Source of the DNA: Nocardioides marmoribigeumensis
GTDB lineage: Bacteria > Actinomycetota > Actinomycetes > Propionibacteriales > Nocardioidaceae
Assembly: GCF_031458325.1 (NCBI RefSeq)
Contig: NZ_JAVDYG010000001.1
Span: forward strand, 2,790,001-2,854,000
Direction of reading: 5' to 3'
DNA length: 64,000 nt
Below, piece after piece: positions 34,088 to 43,045 of the stretch; position 1 is the stretch's first letter; each line of letters opens with the position of its first letter. The translations under genes were made by a program, and so were the position numbers. The notes beneath the pieces are model-generated. The model was given only the letters and a program-made list of their open reading frames with translations. It was not told where the DNA came from and made no database searches.

Positions 34088-34742
34088 GCAAGGGGTCTAC
34101 GACGTCATCAACCGGCGTCGCGACACCCGGCGCGAGTTCACCGGCGCACCCGTCGACCCGGAGGCGCTGCGTCGGGTCCTCTCGGCGGCCCACTGCGCGC
34201 CGAGCGTGGGCATGAGCCAGCCGTGGGACTTCGTGATCGTCCGGTCGCCCGGGACGCTCGCGCGGTTCGCGGCCCACGTCGCGCAGGAGAGGGCGACGTT
34301 CGCCGGCACCCTCAGCGGCGAGCGCGCGGAGACCTTCAGCCGGATCAAGGTCGGGGGCGTCACCGAGTCGGGGCTCGGCATCGTGGTCGGCTACGACCCC
34401 GGTCGCGGCGGGCCGCAGGTCCTCGGCCGTCACGCGATCGCGGACGCCGGGCTCTACTCGGTCGTCTGCGCGATCCAGAACCTCTGGCTGGCCGCCACCG
34501 CCGAGGGGCTGGGCGTGGGGTGGGTGAGCTTCTACCGCGAGGAGTTCCTCCGCGACCTCGTCGGCATGCCCGCGCACGTGCGGCCCGTCGCGTGGCTCTG
34601 CCTCGGCGCCGTGGAGGGCGTGCCCGACGTCCCCGACCTGGAGCGCTTCGGGTGGCGGCACCGGTCGCCGCTCTCCACCGTGGTGCACGAGGGCGAGTAC
34701 GGCGTGCCGTGCTCGCTCAGCGGTGGAGCGTCCACTGGGTGA
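34077..34742 (+). CDS. bluB: 5,6-dimethylbenzimidazole synthase BluB
   Basis: A 221-residue flavoprotein that breaks down reduced FMN with oxygen to give the lower ligand of cobalamin. Nitroreductase-like fold: YDVINRRRDTRREFTG at the N-terminus (FMN binding), SAAHCAPSVGMSQPWDF, and GVGWVSFYREEFLRDLVGMP, all typical of BluB. The ATG at 34077 lies inside the cobM end. It closes the first cobalamin transcription unit, and its 3' end overlaps the convergent cobL by 26 bases. Confidence 0.93.
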   Translation: MTPEQGVYDVINRRRDTRREFTGAPVDPEALRRVLSAAHCAPSVGMSQPWDFVIVRSPGTLARFAAHVAQERATFAGTLSGERAETFSRIKVGGVTESGLGIVVGYDPGRGGPQVLGRHAIADAGLYSVVCAIQNLWLAATAEGLGVGWVSFYREEFLRDLVGMPAHVRPVAWLCLGAVEGVPDVPDLERFGWRHRSPLSTVVHEGEYGVPCSLSGGASTG

Positions 34743-35916
34743 CGCCCCGCGCCGGCGTCCAGCCGGTGAAGCCCCCGATCGGCGCCGCGGTCTCGACGGA
34801 CAGGCGGGTCAGCTCGCCGCCGTGCGCTCGGTAGGACTCCGCGAGCAGCTGCTCGGTCTCCAGGGTGACGCCGTGGACCACGAGCCGCCCACCCGGACGC
34901 AGGGCCGCCAGGCACGTGTCGAGGACGCCGGGTCTCGTCGCGCCGCCGCCGACGAAGACCGCGTCGGGGGCGGGCAGCCCGGCCAGCGCGTCGGGCGCGC
35001 GGCCGGACACGACGGAGAGTCCCGGGACGCCGAGGGCCGAGGCGTTGCGGGCGATCCGGGCCGCCCGGTCGGTGTCGGCCTCGACCGCCGTGGCCGAGCA
35101 CGACGGGTGCGCGCGCATCCACTCGATGCCGACCGAGCCGGCACCTGCACCGACGTCCCAGAGGTGATCGCCGGGGGTGGGTGCGAGTCGCGCCAGGGCG
35201 CTCGCCCGGAGGTCGCGCTTGGTGAGCTGCCCGTCGTGCTCGAACGCCTCGTCGGGCAGCCCGGCCACCCAGCCGCCGCGATGCGGGCCGGAGCACGCAA
35301 TGGCCACAATCGCCAAGCGGGGTTGGGGATCCGGGTGGTCCAGCAGCTCGCGGGCCGAGGCGAACGACAGGTGCTGCTCCTGCTCGCCGCCGAGGTCGCC
35401 GAGGACGGTGACCGCGCTGTCGGCGTACCCCGTCTCGAGGAGGAGTCGCGCCACCTCGGCCGGCGTGCGCTCGTCGGAGGCGAGCACCAGCACGCGACGT
35501 CCGGGCGCGAGCTCGCGGCGCACCAGGTCGACGTCGCGCCCGACGACGCTGACCACCGCACAGGACTCGGCCGGCCACCGCATCGCCGCGCGGGCCAGCG
35601 CCACCGAGGAGACCGCCGGGACCACCGCGACCCGGTCGGCGCCGAGCAGGTCGACCAGGGTCGTCGCGATGCCGGAGACCAGCGGGTCGCCGGACGCGAG
35701 GGCGACGACGTCCTCGTCCCCGAGGGAGTCGAGCAGCGCGGGCAGGCCCTCGCGCAGGGGCGACGGCCACGGCTCGCGGCGCTGGCCCGGGACCGGCGGG
35801 AGGAGGTCGAGGTGGCGGCGTCCGCCGAGGACGACCGCGGCGGACTCGACGAGGCCCCGGGCCGGCGGCGCCAGCCCCTCCCAGCCGTCGGCTCCTGTCC
35901 CCACCACGGTGATCAC
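34717..35916 (-). CDS. cobL: Precorrin-6Y C5,15-methyltransferase (decarboxylating) CobL
   Basis: A 399-residue fusion of CbiE-like (about 1-195; ITVVGTGADGWEGL, VALASGDPLVSGIA) and CbiT-like (about 205-399; LWDVGAGAGSVGIEW, the SAM motif) methyltransferases. It methylates C5 and C15 and decarboxylates the C12 side chain. The GTG at 35916 fits the CbiE start; no ribosome site precedes it, so the mRNA may be leaderless. It is alone on its strand, between the bluB end and riboswitch 2 of the next unit. Confidence 0.92.
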   Translation of the reverse strand: MITVVGTGADGWEGLAPPARGLVESAAVVLGGRRHLDLLPPVPGQRREPWPSPLREGLPALLDSLGDEDVVALASGDPLVSGIATTLVDLLGADRVAVVPAVSSVALARAAMRWPAESCAVVSVVGRDVDLVRRELAPGRRVLVLASDERTPAEVARLLLETGYADSAVTVLGDLGGEQEQHLSFASARELLDHPDPQPRLAIVAIACSGPHRGGWVAGLPDEAFEHDGQLTKRDLRASALARLAPTPGDHLWDVGAGAGSVGIEWMRAHPSCSATAVEADTDRAARIARNASALGVPGLSVVSGRAPDALAGLPAPDAVFVGGGATRPGVLDTCLAALRPGGRLVVHGVTLETEQLLAESYRAHGGELTRLSVETAAPIGGFTGWTPARGVTQWTLHR

Positions 35917-35998
35917 GGGGGGTGACGCTATCGTGAGCGGCGCAAGGCGAGAGGTGCCCCAACGGCCCACCCATCGGAAACGGTGGCGACGGTGGCTG

Positions 35999-36096
35999 GG
36001 GAGAATCTGGGAAGCCGGTGAGATTCCGGCACAGGCCCGCTGCGGTGAACCGAGCCTCCGACACGAGGACTCGGCAAGTCCGAAGACCGGCCTCCC
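35999..36096 (+). promoter_or_regulatory. Cobalamin riboswitch 2, ahead of the chelatase gene
   Basis: A compact aptamer of about 98 bases: GGGAAGCCGGTGAGATTCC (36010-36028), GCACAGGCCCGCTGCGGTGA, a CCGAG/CTCGG stem and the B12 box AAGTCCGAAGACC (36076-36088). Outer stem GGGAG (35999-36003) with CTCCC (36092-36096). The ribosome site GCGGGAG of the downstream gene lies 28 bases further, where the CTCCC after it can pair with it, giving a plausible expression platform. Confidence 0.9.
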
Positions 36097-36136
36097 GCCC
36101 GACCAGCACGACTGGCGAAACGAGCGGGAGCCTCCC

Positions 36137-38197
36137 ATGCCACAGCACTATCCCTTCACCGCCGTCCTCGGCTGCGACGCCAGTGACGGCACCGCCCTCG
36201 ACGACCTGGGCCTCGCGCTCGTCCTCACCGCGGTCAGTCCCGAGATCGGCGGCGTCCTCGTCCGCGGGCAGAAGGGCACCGCCAAGTCCACCGCCGTGCG
36301 GGCCCTGGCCGCGGTGCTCCCTCCGATCGACGTCTTCGCCGACGACCGCTTCTCGATCGATCCCGAGGACCCCGCCGCGACCTCGCCCGACGGGCCCTTC
36401 CACGACGCCGCGACCAGCAGCCGGCCGGTGCGGCTCGTGGAGCTGCCGGTCGGCGCCACCGAGGACCGCGTCGTCGGCTCGCTGCAGCTCGAGCGCGCGC
36501 TGTCGCAGGGCAAGGTGGAGTACGAGCCCGGCCTGCTCGCCCGCGCCCACCGCGGGATCCTCTACGTTGACGAGGTCAACCTGCTGCACGACCACCTGGT
36601 CGACCTGCTGCTCGACGCGGCCGCCACCGGACAGGTGAGCGTCGAGCGCGACGGCATCTCGGTGGAGCACGCGGCCCGGTTCGTCCTCATCGGCACGATG
36701 AACCCGGAGGAGGGCGAGCTGCGGCCGCAGCTGCTCGACCGGTTCGGGCTCACGGTCGAGGTCGCGGCCCCGCGCGACCCCACCCGACGGGTCGAGGTCG
36801 TCCGCCGGCGCCTCGCGTTCGACAGCGACCCCGCGGCCTTCGTCGCGCGTCACCACGCCTCCGAGCGGGCGCTCACCGGGAGGATCGGGGACGCCCGGGA
36901 CCGCTTGCCGAAGGTGCGGCTGGCCGAGGCCGCGCTGCTCAAGGTCGCCGAGGTGTGCGCCGCCTTCGAGGTCGACGGGCTGCGCGCCGACATCGTCACC
37001 GCGCGCACGGCCGTTGCGCACGCGGCGTGGGAGGGGCGCGACGAGGTCACCCTCGCCGACATCCGTCGTGCCGCCCTGCTCGCACTGCCGCACCGGCGCC
37101 GCCGCAACCCGTTCGACGCGCCCGGCCTCGACGAGGAGCTGCTCGACCGGGTGCTGGGCGACGACGAGCTGCCGCCGGACCCGCCCGAGGGGCCGCCGCC
37201 GGGTGACGGTGGGTTGGAGCACGAGTCCGACTCCGAGCCCCAGTCCGAGTCCGCGCCCGACGGTGGCACGGGACCCGAGACCGAGACCGAGCCGCCCGCC
37301 GAGCCGGGTCGGCCCGACCAGACCGGGGCTGACGCACCCGAACCGGGTCCGGGCGGACCCGCGCAGGTGCAGGCGCCGGTCGCCGCCGGGCCGGCGTACC
37401 GTCCCCGGCTGCTGTCGGTTCCCGGCCTCGGCGACGGCGAGGCCGGCCGTCGCAGCCGTGCCCGCAGCACCACCGGCCGACGGGTCGGCGCGCGGCCGGG
37501 CGCCGACGGGACGCTCGACCTCGTCGAGACCCTCAAGGCCGCAGCGGGAGCCCAGGCGGACCGCGGGGTCCAGGGCCGCGTCGCCCTGCGAGGCACCGAC
37601 CTGCGGGTCGCGGTGCGCGAGGGCAAGGAGTCCAACCTCGTGCTGTTCTGCGTCGACGCCTCCGGCTCGATGGCCGCGCGGCGCCGGATGGTGCAGGTCA
37701 AGACGGCCGTGCTGTCGCTGCTGCTCGACGCCTACCGCCGCCGCGACCGGGTCGGCCTGGTGACCTTCCGCGGGTCGGGCGCCGAGGTCGCGCTGCCGCC
37801 GACCCGCTCGGTCGACGTCGCGGCCGTCCGGCTCGAGGAGCTCCCCGCAGGCGGACGCACGCCGCTCGCCGAGGGGCTGCTGGAGTGCGCGCGCGTCATC
37901 GAGCGCGAGCGGCTGCGCGACCCGCACCGCCGCCCCCTGCTCGTCGTCGTCACCGACGGCCGCGCGACCGGCGGCGCCGACGCCGTCGCCCGCTCCCAAC
38001 TGGCCGCACGCCACGTCGCCTCGCTCGGGGTCGCGACGGTCGTGGTCGACGGCGAGTCCGGGCCGTTGCGCCTCGGCCTGGCCGCGCGCCTGGCCGAGCT
38101 CCTCGGTGCCGAGCACCTGCCCGTCGCCGACGTCAGCGCCGCGGTGCTGACCGAGTCGGTGCGCCACCACACCCGCACGACGAACGGAGCAGCCTGA
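36137..38197 (+). CDS. ChlI-ChlD fusion, putative cobaltochelatase AAA+/VWA subunit
   Basis: A 686-residue single chain joining a ChlI-like AAA+ ATPase (about 1-330; Walker A GQKGTAKS 44-51, Walker B GILYVDEVNLL) to a ChlD-like von Willebrand domain (about 495-686; MIDAS motif DASGSM, D510) through an acidic Pro/Glu-rich linker (about 345-440). The family inserts Mg or Co into tetrapyrroles with a large H-type subunit. Here the only such subunit is CobN, so cobalt insertion into hydrogenobyrinate diamide is the natural reading. Led by riboswitch 2; the stop overlaps cobO (TGATG). Confidence 0.92.
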   Translation: MPQHYPFTAVLGCDASDGTALDDLGLALVLTAVSPEIGGVLVRGQKGTAKSTAVRALAAVLPPIDVFADDRFSIDPEDPAATSPDGPFHDAATSSRPVRLVELPVGATEDRVVGSLQLERALSQGKVEYEPGLLARAHRGILYVDEVNLLHDHLVDLLLDAAATGQVSVERDGISVEHAARFVLIGTMNPEEGELRPQLLDRFGLTVEVAAPRDPTRRVEVVRRRLAFDSDPAAFVARHHASERALTGRIGDARDRLPKVRLAEAALLKVAEVCAAFEVDGLRADIVTARTAVAHAAWEGRDEVTLADIRRAALLALPHRRRRNPFDAPGLDEELLDRVLGDDELPPDPPEGPPPGDGGLEHESDSEPQSESAPDGGTGPETETEPPAEPGRPDQTGADAPEPGPGGPAQVQAPVAAGPAYRPRLLSVPGLGDGEAGRRSRARSTTGRRVGARPGADGTLDLVETLKAAAGAQADRGVQGRVALRGTDLRVAVREGKESNLVLFCVDASGSMAARRRMVQVKTAVLSLLLDAYRRRDRVGLVTFRGSGAEVALPPTRSVDVAAVRLEELPAGGRTPLAEGLLECARVIERERLRDPHRRPLLVVVTDGRATGGADAVARSQLAARHVASLGVATVVVDGESGPLRLGLAARLAELLGAEHLPVADVSAAVLTESVRHHTRTTNGAA

Positions 38198-38811
38198 TGC
38201 CCCAGGGCAAGCCCACCACGGTCCCCGACGACGGCCTGACCACCCGGCAGCGCCGCAACCGCCCGCTGCTCGTCGTGCACACCGGCGCCGGCAAGGGGAA
38301 GTCCACCGCCGCGTTCGGGCTCGCCCTGCGCGGCTGGAACCAAGGCTGGCGGATCGGGGTCTTCCAGTTCGTGAAGTCGGCCAAGTGGCGCATCGGCGAG
38401 CAGACCGTGCTCGAGCGCCTGGGCCGATTGCACGAGGAGACCGGCGAGGGCGGGCCCGTGCAGTGGCACAAGATGGGGTCCGGCTGGTCCTGGTCGCGCA
38501 AGCAGGGCGAGGCCGAGGACCACGAGCTCGCGGCGCGCGAGGGCTGGGCCGAGATCAAGCGCCGCCTGGCCGACGAGACGCACGACCTGCTCGTGCTCGA
38601 CGAGTTCACCTACCCGATGAAGTGGGGCTGGGTCGACGTCGACGACGTGGTCGAGGCGCTCACCTCGCGCCCGGGTCACCAGCACGTGGTCATCACCGGG
38701 CGCGACGCCCACCCGACGCTGGTCGAGGCCGCCGACCTGGTGACCGAGATGGCCAAGGTCAAGCACCCGATGGACGTCGGCCAGAAGGGGCAGAAGGGCA
38801 TCGAGTGGTAG
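38197..38811 (+). CDS. cobO: Corrinoid adenosyltransferase CobO
   Basis: A 204-residue cytosolic enzyme that transfers the adenosyl group of ATP to cob(I)yrinic acid diamide. The P-loop HTGAGKGKSTAAFG (about 28-41) is preceded by the RQRRNRPLLVV strand. KWRIGEQTVL and LLVLDEFTYPMKWGWV are CobO hallmarks, and it ends GQKGIEW. It is the second gene of the chelatase unit and overlaps the CobB-CobC gene by seven bases. Confidence 0.95.
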   Translation: MPQGKPTTVPDDGLTTRQRRNRPLLVVHTGAGKGKSTAAFGLALRGWNQGWRIGVFQFVKSAKWRIGEQTVLERLGRLHEETGEGGPVQWHKMGSGWSWSRKQGEAEDHELAAREGWAEIKRRLADETHDLLVLDEFTYPMKWGWVDVDDVVEALTSRPGHQHVVITGRDAHPTLVEAADLVTEMAKVKHPMDVGQKGQKGIEW

Positions 38812-41225
38812 CCCTGCCGCGCCTCGTGGTCGCGGCCCCCTCCACCGGGCAGGGCAAGACCACGGTCGCGACCGGCCTCATGGCCGCGCTGCGCGCCGCG
38901 GGCCACCTGGTCAGCGGGCACAAGGTGGGGCCGGACTACATCGACCCCGGCTACCACGCGCTGGCCACGGGTCGCCCCGGCCGCAACCTCGATCCGCACC
39001 TGGTCGGGGAGGACCGAGTCGTGCCGTTGCTGCTGCACGGTGCGGCGGGCGCCGACGTCGCGGTTGTCGAGGGCGTGATGGGCCTGCACGACGGCCGTGT
39101 CGGCACCGACGGGTTCGCCTCGACCGCGCACGTCGCCGCCCTCACCGCGAGCCCCGTGGTCCTGGTCCTCGACGTCGCGCGCAGCTCGCGCTCCCTCGGC
39201 GCGGTGGCCGCCGGCATGGCGGCGTACGACGGGCGCGTGCGGGTCGGCGGTGTGGTCCTCAACCGTACCGGCTCGGACCGCAACACCGCCGAGGTCGTCG
39301 CCTCGCTCGAGCGGACCGGGCTGCCCGTCCTCGGCTCGCTGCCGCGCGACGAGAGCCTGGCCACCCCCTCGCGCCACCTCGGCCTCGTGACCGCGGCCGA
39401 GCGTGACGGGTCCGAGCGGCTGGTGGAGCGCCTCGGCGAGCAGGTCGCGCGGCACCTCGACCTCGACGGGCTCCTCGCCCTCGCGCGCACGGCCGAGGAC
39501 CTGCCCAGCGAGCCGTGGGACCCGGCGCGCGAGGTGACCGCGAGGACCGGGTCGCGGCCCCGGGTGGCGGTGGCCGGCGGGCGCGCCTTCACCTTCCGCT
39601 ACGCCGAGACCGACGAGCTCCTGCGGGCCGCGGGCTGCGAGGTCGTCACGTTCGACCCGCTCACCGATCCGACGCTCCCCGCCGGCACGCAGGCGGTCTA
39701 CCTCGGCGGTGGCTTCCCCGAGGTGCACGCCGCCGAGCTGTCCGCCAACCACAGCCTGCTGCGCGACCTCCGATTGGCCGTGGAGTCCGGCGTCCCGACC
39801 GTCGCCGAGTGCGCGGGCCTGCTCTACCTCGCCCGGACGCTCGACGGCTCCCCGATGGCCGGTGCCGTCGACGCGGAGGCGGCGATGAGCGAGCGGCTCA
39901 CGCTGCGCTACCCGGTCGCGACCGCGCCTGCCGACTCGCTGCTGGCCCGGGCGGGGGAGCAGGTCACCGGGCACGAGTTCCACCGCACCCGCACGAGCCC
40001 GGTCGCTGAGGGCGACGGTGCCTGGGTGGTCGACGGGGCCGCGACCGGCTTCGCGACACCGACCACGCACGCGTCGTACCTCCACGTCCACTGGGCCGGT
40101 CACCCCCGGCTCGCCCAGCGGTTCGCCGACGCCGCGCACGCCGCGACGCCGCACGTGCCGCACGCCGTCCCGGAGCCGGTCGCCGAGCCTGTCTCGGGGG
40201 ACCACGGACCAGTGGACCCGTTGCGTCACCACGGCGACCGCGAGGTCGGCCCCGGCCTGCTCGACCTCGCCGTCAACGTGTACGCCGGGGCGCGCCCGGC
40301 CTGGCTGGACCGTGCGCTGCACGCGGCGATCGACGACGCCGCGAGCTACCCGGACGCGAGGCCGGCCGCGGAGGCGCTGGCCCACCACGTGGGCCGTCCG
40401 ACGGGCGACGTGCTGCCGACCGCCGGCGCCGCCGAGGCGTTCACTCTCGTCGCCCGGCTGCGGGCGTGGCAGCGGCCCGTCGTCGTGCACCCGCAGTTCA
40501 CCGAGCCCCAGGCGGCCCTGGAGGCAACGGGCCACCGGGTCACCGAGGTCCTCTGCCGTGCCGAGGACGGCTTCGCCCTGCGGCCGGGGTCCGTCCCCGC
40601 CGACGCGGACCTCGTCGTGGTCGGCAACCCGACCAACCCCACCGGCGTGCTGCATCCCCGCGAGACGATCGCCGCGCTGCGCCGGCCGGGTCGGCTGGTG
40701 GTGGTCGACGAGGCGTTCATGGACGGCGTGCCGGACGAGCCCGAGTCCCTCGTGGGCGAGGCGTCCGAGGACGTGCTCGTGGTCCGCAGCCTCACCAAGC
40801 AGTGGTCGGTCCCGGGCATCCGGGCCGGCTTCGTGGTCGGCGGCCCTGCGCTGGTGGAGGAGCTGGTCCGCCTGCAGACCCCGTGGTCCGTGTCGGGTCC
40901 GGCCGTCGCCGCGATCGTCGCCTGCTGCTCCGGGGAGGCGCGTGCGGAGTCGGCCGCGCGGGCGTATCGGCTCGACGCCTGGCGTGCTCACCTCGAGGCC
41001 GGGCTGCGCGACCGGGGGCTCGAGCACGTCGCCTCCGCCGCCCCGTTCGTGCTCGTCCGCCTCGGCCGCGGCGCACGGGAAGCCCTGCGGGAGCACGGCG
41101 TCGCGGTGCGCCGCGGTGACACGTTCCCCGGGCTCGACCCGTCATGGGTCCGCGTGGCGGTGCGGCCGCCCGCGACCACCGACCGCTTCCTCGCCGTCCT
41201 CGACGAGCTGCTCGTCACCACCTGA
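38805..41225 (+). CDS. cobB: CobB-CobC fusion: cobyrinate diamide synthase + PLP aminotransferase/decarboxylase
   Basis: An 806-residue fusion. Residues 1-440 are the glutamine-dependent a,c-diamide synthase: P-loop APSTGQGKTT (11-20), GHKVGPDYIDPGYH, and the glutaminase domain with C336 (VAECAGLLYL) and THASYLHVHW. Residues about 475-806 are a class I/II aminotransferase of the CobC/CobD type (VVGNPTNPTG; RSLTKQWSVPGIRAGF with PLP-lysine K665), expected to supply aminopropanol phosphate from threonine phosphate. The GTG at 38805 has AGAAGGG upstream. Two enzymes from different parts of the pathway sit in one chain. Confidence 0.9.
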   Translation: MVALPRLVVAAPSTGQGKTTVATGLMAALRAAGHLVSGHKVGPDYIDPGYHALATGRPGRNLDPHLVGEDRVVPLLLHGAAGADVAVVEGVMGLHDGRVGTDGFASTAHVAALTASPVVLVLDVARSSRSLGAVAAGMAAYDGRVRVGGVVLNRTGSDRNTAEVVASLERTGLPVLGSLPRDESLATPSRHLGLVTAAERDGSERLVERLGEQVARHLDLDGLLALARTAEDLPSEPWDPAREVTARTGSRPRVAVAGGRAFTFRYAETDELLRAAGCEVVTFDPLTDPTLPAGTQAVYLGGGFPEVHAAELSANHSLLRDLRLAVESGVPTVAECAGLLYLARTLDGSPMAGAVDAEAAMSERLTLRYPVATAPADSLLARAGEQVTGHEFHRTRTSPVAEGDGAWVVDGAATGFATPTTHASYLHVHWAGHPRLAQRFADAAHAATPHVPHAVPEPVAEPVSGDHGPVDPLRHHGDREVGPGLLDLAVNVYAGARPAWLDRALHAAIDDAASYPDARPAAEALAHHVGRPTGDVLPTAGAAEAFTLVARLRAWQRPVVVHPQFTEPQAALEATGHRVTEVLCRAEDGFALRPGSVPADADLVVVGNPTNPTGVLHPRETIAALRRPGRLVVVDEAFMDGVPDEPESLVGEASEDVLVVRSLTKQWSVPGIRAGFVVGGPALVEELVRLQTPWSVSGPAVAAIVACCSGEARAESAARAYRLDAWRAHLEAGLRDRGLEHVASAAPFVLVRLGRGAREALREHGVAVRRGDTFPGLDPSWVRVAVRPPATTDRFLAVLDELLVTT

Positions 41226-41237
41226 CAGGAGTCCCCG

Positions 41238-42278
41238 ATGCCCTACGTCTCCGCCCCCTCGGACGTCGTCGCCCGCCACGCCGCCCGCCGGCTGGCGGCC
41301 CTGGCCACGCCACCGGGCGCCCTCGGTCGCCTCGGCGAGCTCGGCGCCTGGATCGCCTCCTGCCAGGGCCAGGTGCCGCCGGTCCCGGTCGAGCGCGTCA
41401 GCCTGGTGATCTTCGCCGGCGACCACGGCGTCGCCGAGCACGGCGTCTCAGCCTTCCCCAGCGCCGTCACGGGTGCGATGGTCCGCACCTTCGTGCTGGG
41501 CCGTGCCTCGGTCAACGCGCTCGCCGCCCAGCACGACGTGCGGGTCCGCGTGCTCGACCTCGGTGTGGACGACGACTTCGAGGACCTGGACCCCGCGGTC
41601 CGGGCCGCGCTCACCCAGCACAAGGTGCGCCGGTCGAGCGGCGCGATCCACCTCGAGGACGCGCTGACCGAGGAGCAGGCGCGCGGCGCGATGGCGGCCG
41701 GGGCGACGGTGGCCCGCGAGGAGGTCCGGGCCGGCGCCCAGCTGCTGCTCAGCGGCGACATGGGCATCGGCAACACCACCCCCGCCGCGGCGATGGTCGC
41801 CGCCGGCCTCGGCGTGCCCGCGACTGAGGTGGTCGGACGGGGGACCGGTGTCGACGACGAGACCCTGGCGCACAAGGTCGCCGTGGTCGAGGCCGCGCTC
41901 GCCAGGGCCGGCGACCGGGCCGCCGACCCGCTGCAGACGCTGTGCGCCCTGGGCAGCGCCGACCTGGCCGCTACCACCGGCTACCTCCTCGCCGCCGCCC
42001 AGGACGGCGTGCCCGTGCTGCTCGACGGCCTCATGAGCGTGGCGTGCGCACTCACCGCCGACCGCTTCGAGCCCGGTGCTGCCGCGTGGTTCGCGGCGGG
42101 CCACCGCTCCACCGAGCCGGCGCAGAGCCTCGCCCTGGCCAAGCTCGGGCTCGAGCCGCTGCTCGACCTCGGCATGCGGCTCGGCGAGGGCTCGGGCGCG
42201 GTCGCTGCGGTGCCTCTCCTGCGCAGCGCCACCGCGTTGCTGCGCGACGTCGCGCTGCTCCACGAGCTCGGCACGTGA
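41238..42278 (+). CDS. cobT: Nicotinate-nucleotide-dimethylbenzimidazole phosphoribosyltransferase CobT
   Basis: A 346-residue enzyme that makes alpha-ribazole phosphate from the dimethylbenzimidazole supplied by BluB. Signatures: PPGALGRLGELG, IFAGDHGVAEHGVSAFP, GDMGIGNTTPAAA and, near the end, LGEGSGAVAAVPLLR with the catalytic Glu. AGGAG lies 7 bases before the ATG. The gene runs directly into cobS. Confidence 0.96.
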   Translation: MPYVSAPSDVVARHAARRLAALATPPGALGRLGELGAWIASCQGQVPPVPVERVSLVIFAGDHGVAEHGVSAFPSAVTGAMVRTFVLGRASVNALAAQHDVRVRVLDLGVDDDFEDLDPAVRAALTQHKVRRSSGAIHLEDALTEEQARGAMAAGATVAREEVRAGAQLLLSGDMGIGNTTPAAAMVAAGLGVPATEVVGRGTGVDDETLAHKVAVVEAALARAGDRAADPLQTLCALGSADLAATTGYLLAAAQDGVPVLLDGLMSVACALTADRFEPGAAAWFAAGHRSTEPAQSLALAKLGLEPLLDLGMRLGEGSGAVAAVPLLRSATALLRDVALLHELGT

Positions 42279-43045
42279 TGCTGCTGGACTCCTGGCGGCT
42301 GTCGGTCGGGACGCTCACCTCGGTGCCCGTGCGTCCGCCGGTCGAGGTCGACCGGCGACGCGCAGGTACGGCGATGCTGCTCGCGCCGCTCGCGGTGCTG
42401 CCCCTCGGCGTCGCCGTGGCTGCGGTCGTCCTGGTGGGCACCTGGCTCGGCCTCCCGGCGTACGTCGTCGCGCTGCTGGCCGTGGCGGCCGTCGTCCTGG
42501 GCAACCGGGCGCTCCACGTCGACGGGCTGGCGGACACCGTGGACGGGCTGGCCGCCTCCTTCGACCGCGAGCGGTCGCTCGAGGTGATGCGGACGGGGAC
42601 GTCGGGGCCTGCCGGCGTCGCGGCCGTGGTGCTCGTCCTCGGCCTGCAGGCCGCAGGGCTGATGGGTCTCCTGGCCCAGGACGCGACGGTCGCCACCGCG
42701 GCGCTCGCCGGTGCCGCCGTGTGCGCCTCCCGGGTCGCCCTGCTGGTCTGCTGCTCCCGCGGCGTGCCCACGGCGCGTCCTGGTGGGCTCGGAGCCGTCG
42801 TGGCCGGCACGGTCGGCCGGTCGTGGCTCGTCGGCGGATCGGTCGTGGCGGCGGCGGTCCTCGCCCTCCTCGGCGTCGCCGCGGGCCTGCCGTGGTGGCG
42901 GGGTGCCCTGGCGGTGGCCCTCGCGCTGGTCGCGGTGGTCGTGCTGGTCGCCCGCGCGGTCCGCCGGCTCGGCGGCGTGACCGGGGACGTGTTCGGCGCG
43001 GCCGTCGAGATCTCCCTCGCGACTGTCCTGGTCGCGCTGTCATGA
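42278..43045 (+). CDS. cobS: Adenosylcobinamide-GDP ribazoletransferase CobS/CobV
   Basis: A 255-residue membrane enzyme that joins adenosylcobinamide-GDP and alpha-ribazole (phosphate) to make cobalamin (phosphate). About six membrane helices and the family motif ALHVDGLADTVDGLAASFDR (about 71-90). The ATG at 42278 overlaps the cobT stop; a GTG directly before it would add one residue. It overlaps cobD by four bases. Confidence 0.94.
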   Translation: MLLDSWRLSVGTLTSVPVRPPVEVDRRRAGTAMLLAPLAVLPLGVAVAAVVLVGTWLGLPAYVVALLAVAAVVLGNRALHVDGLADTVDGLAASFDRERSLEVMRTGTSGPAGVAAVVLVLGLQAAGLMGLLAQDATVATAALAGAAVCASRVALLVCCSRGVPTARPGGLGAVVAGTVGRSWLVGGSVVAAAVLALLGVAAGLPWWRGALAVALALVAVVVLVARAVRRLGGVTGDVFGAAVEISLATVLVALS

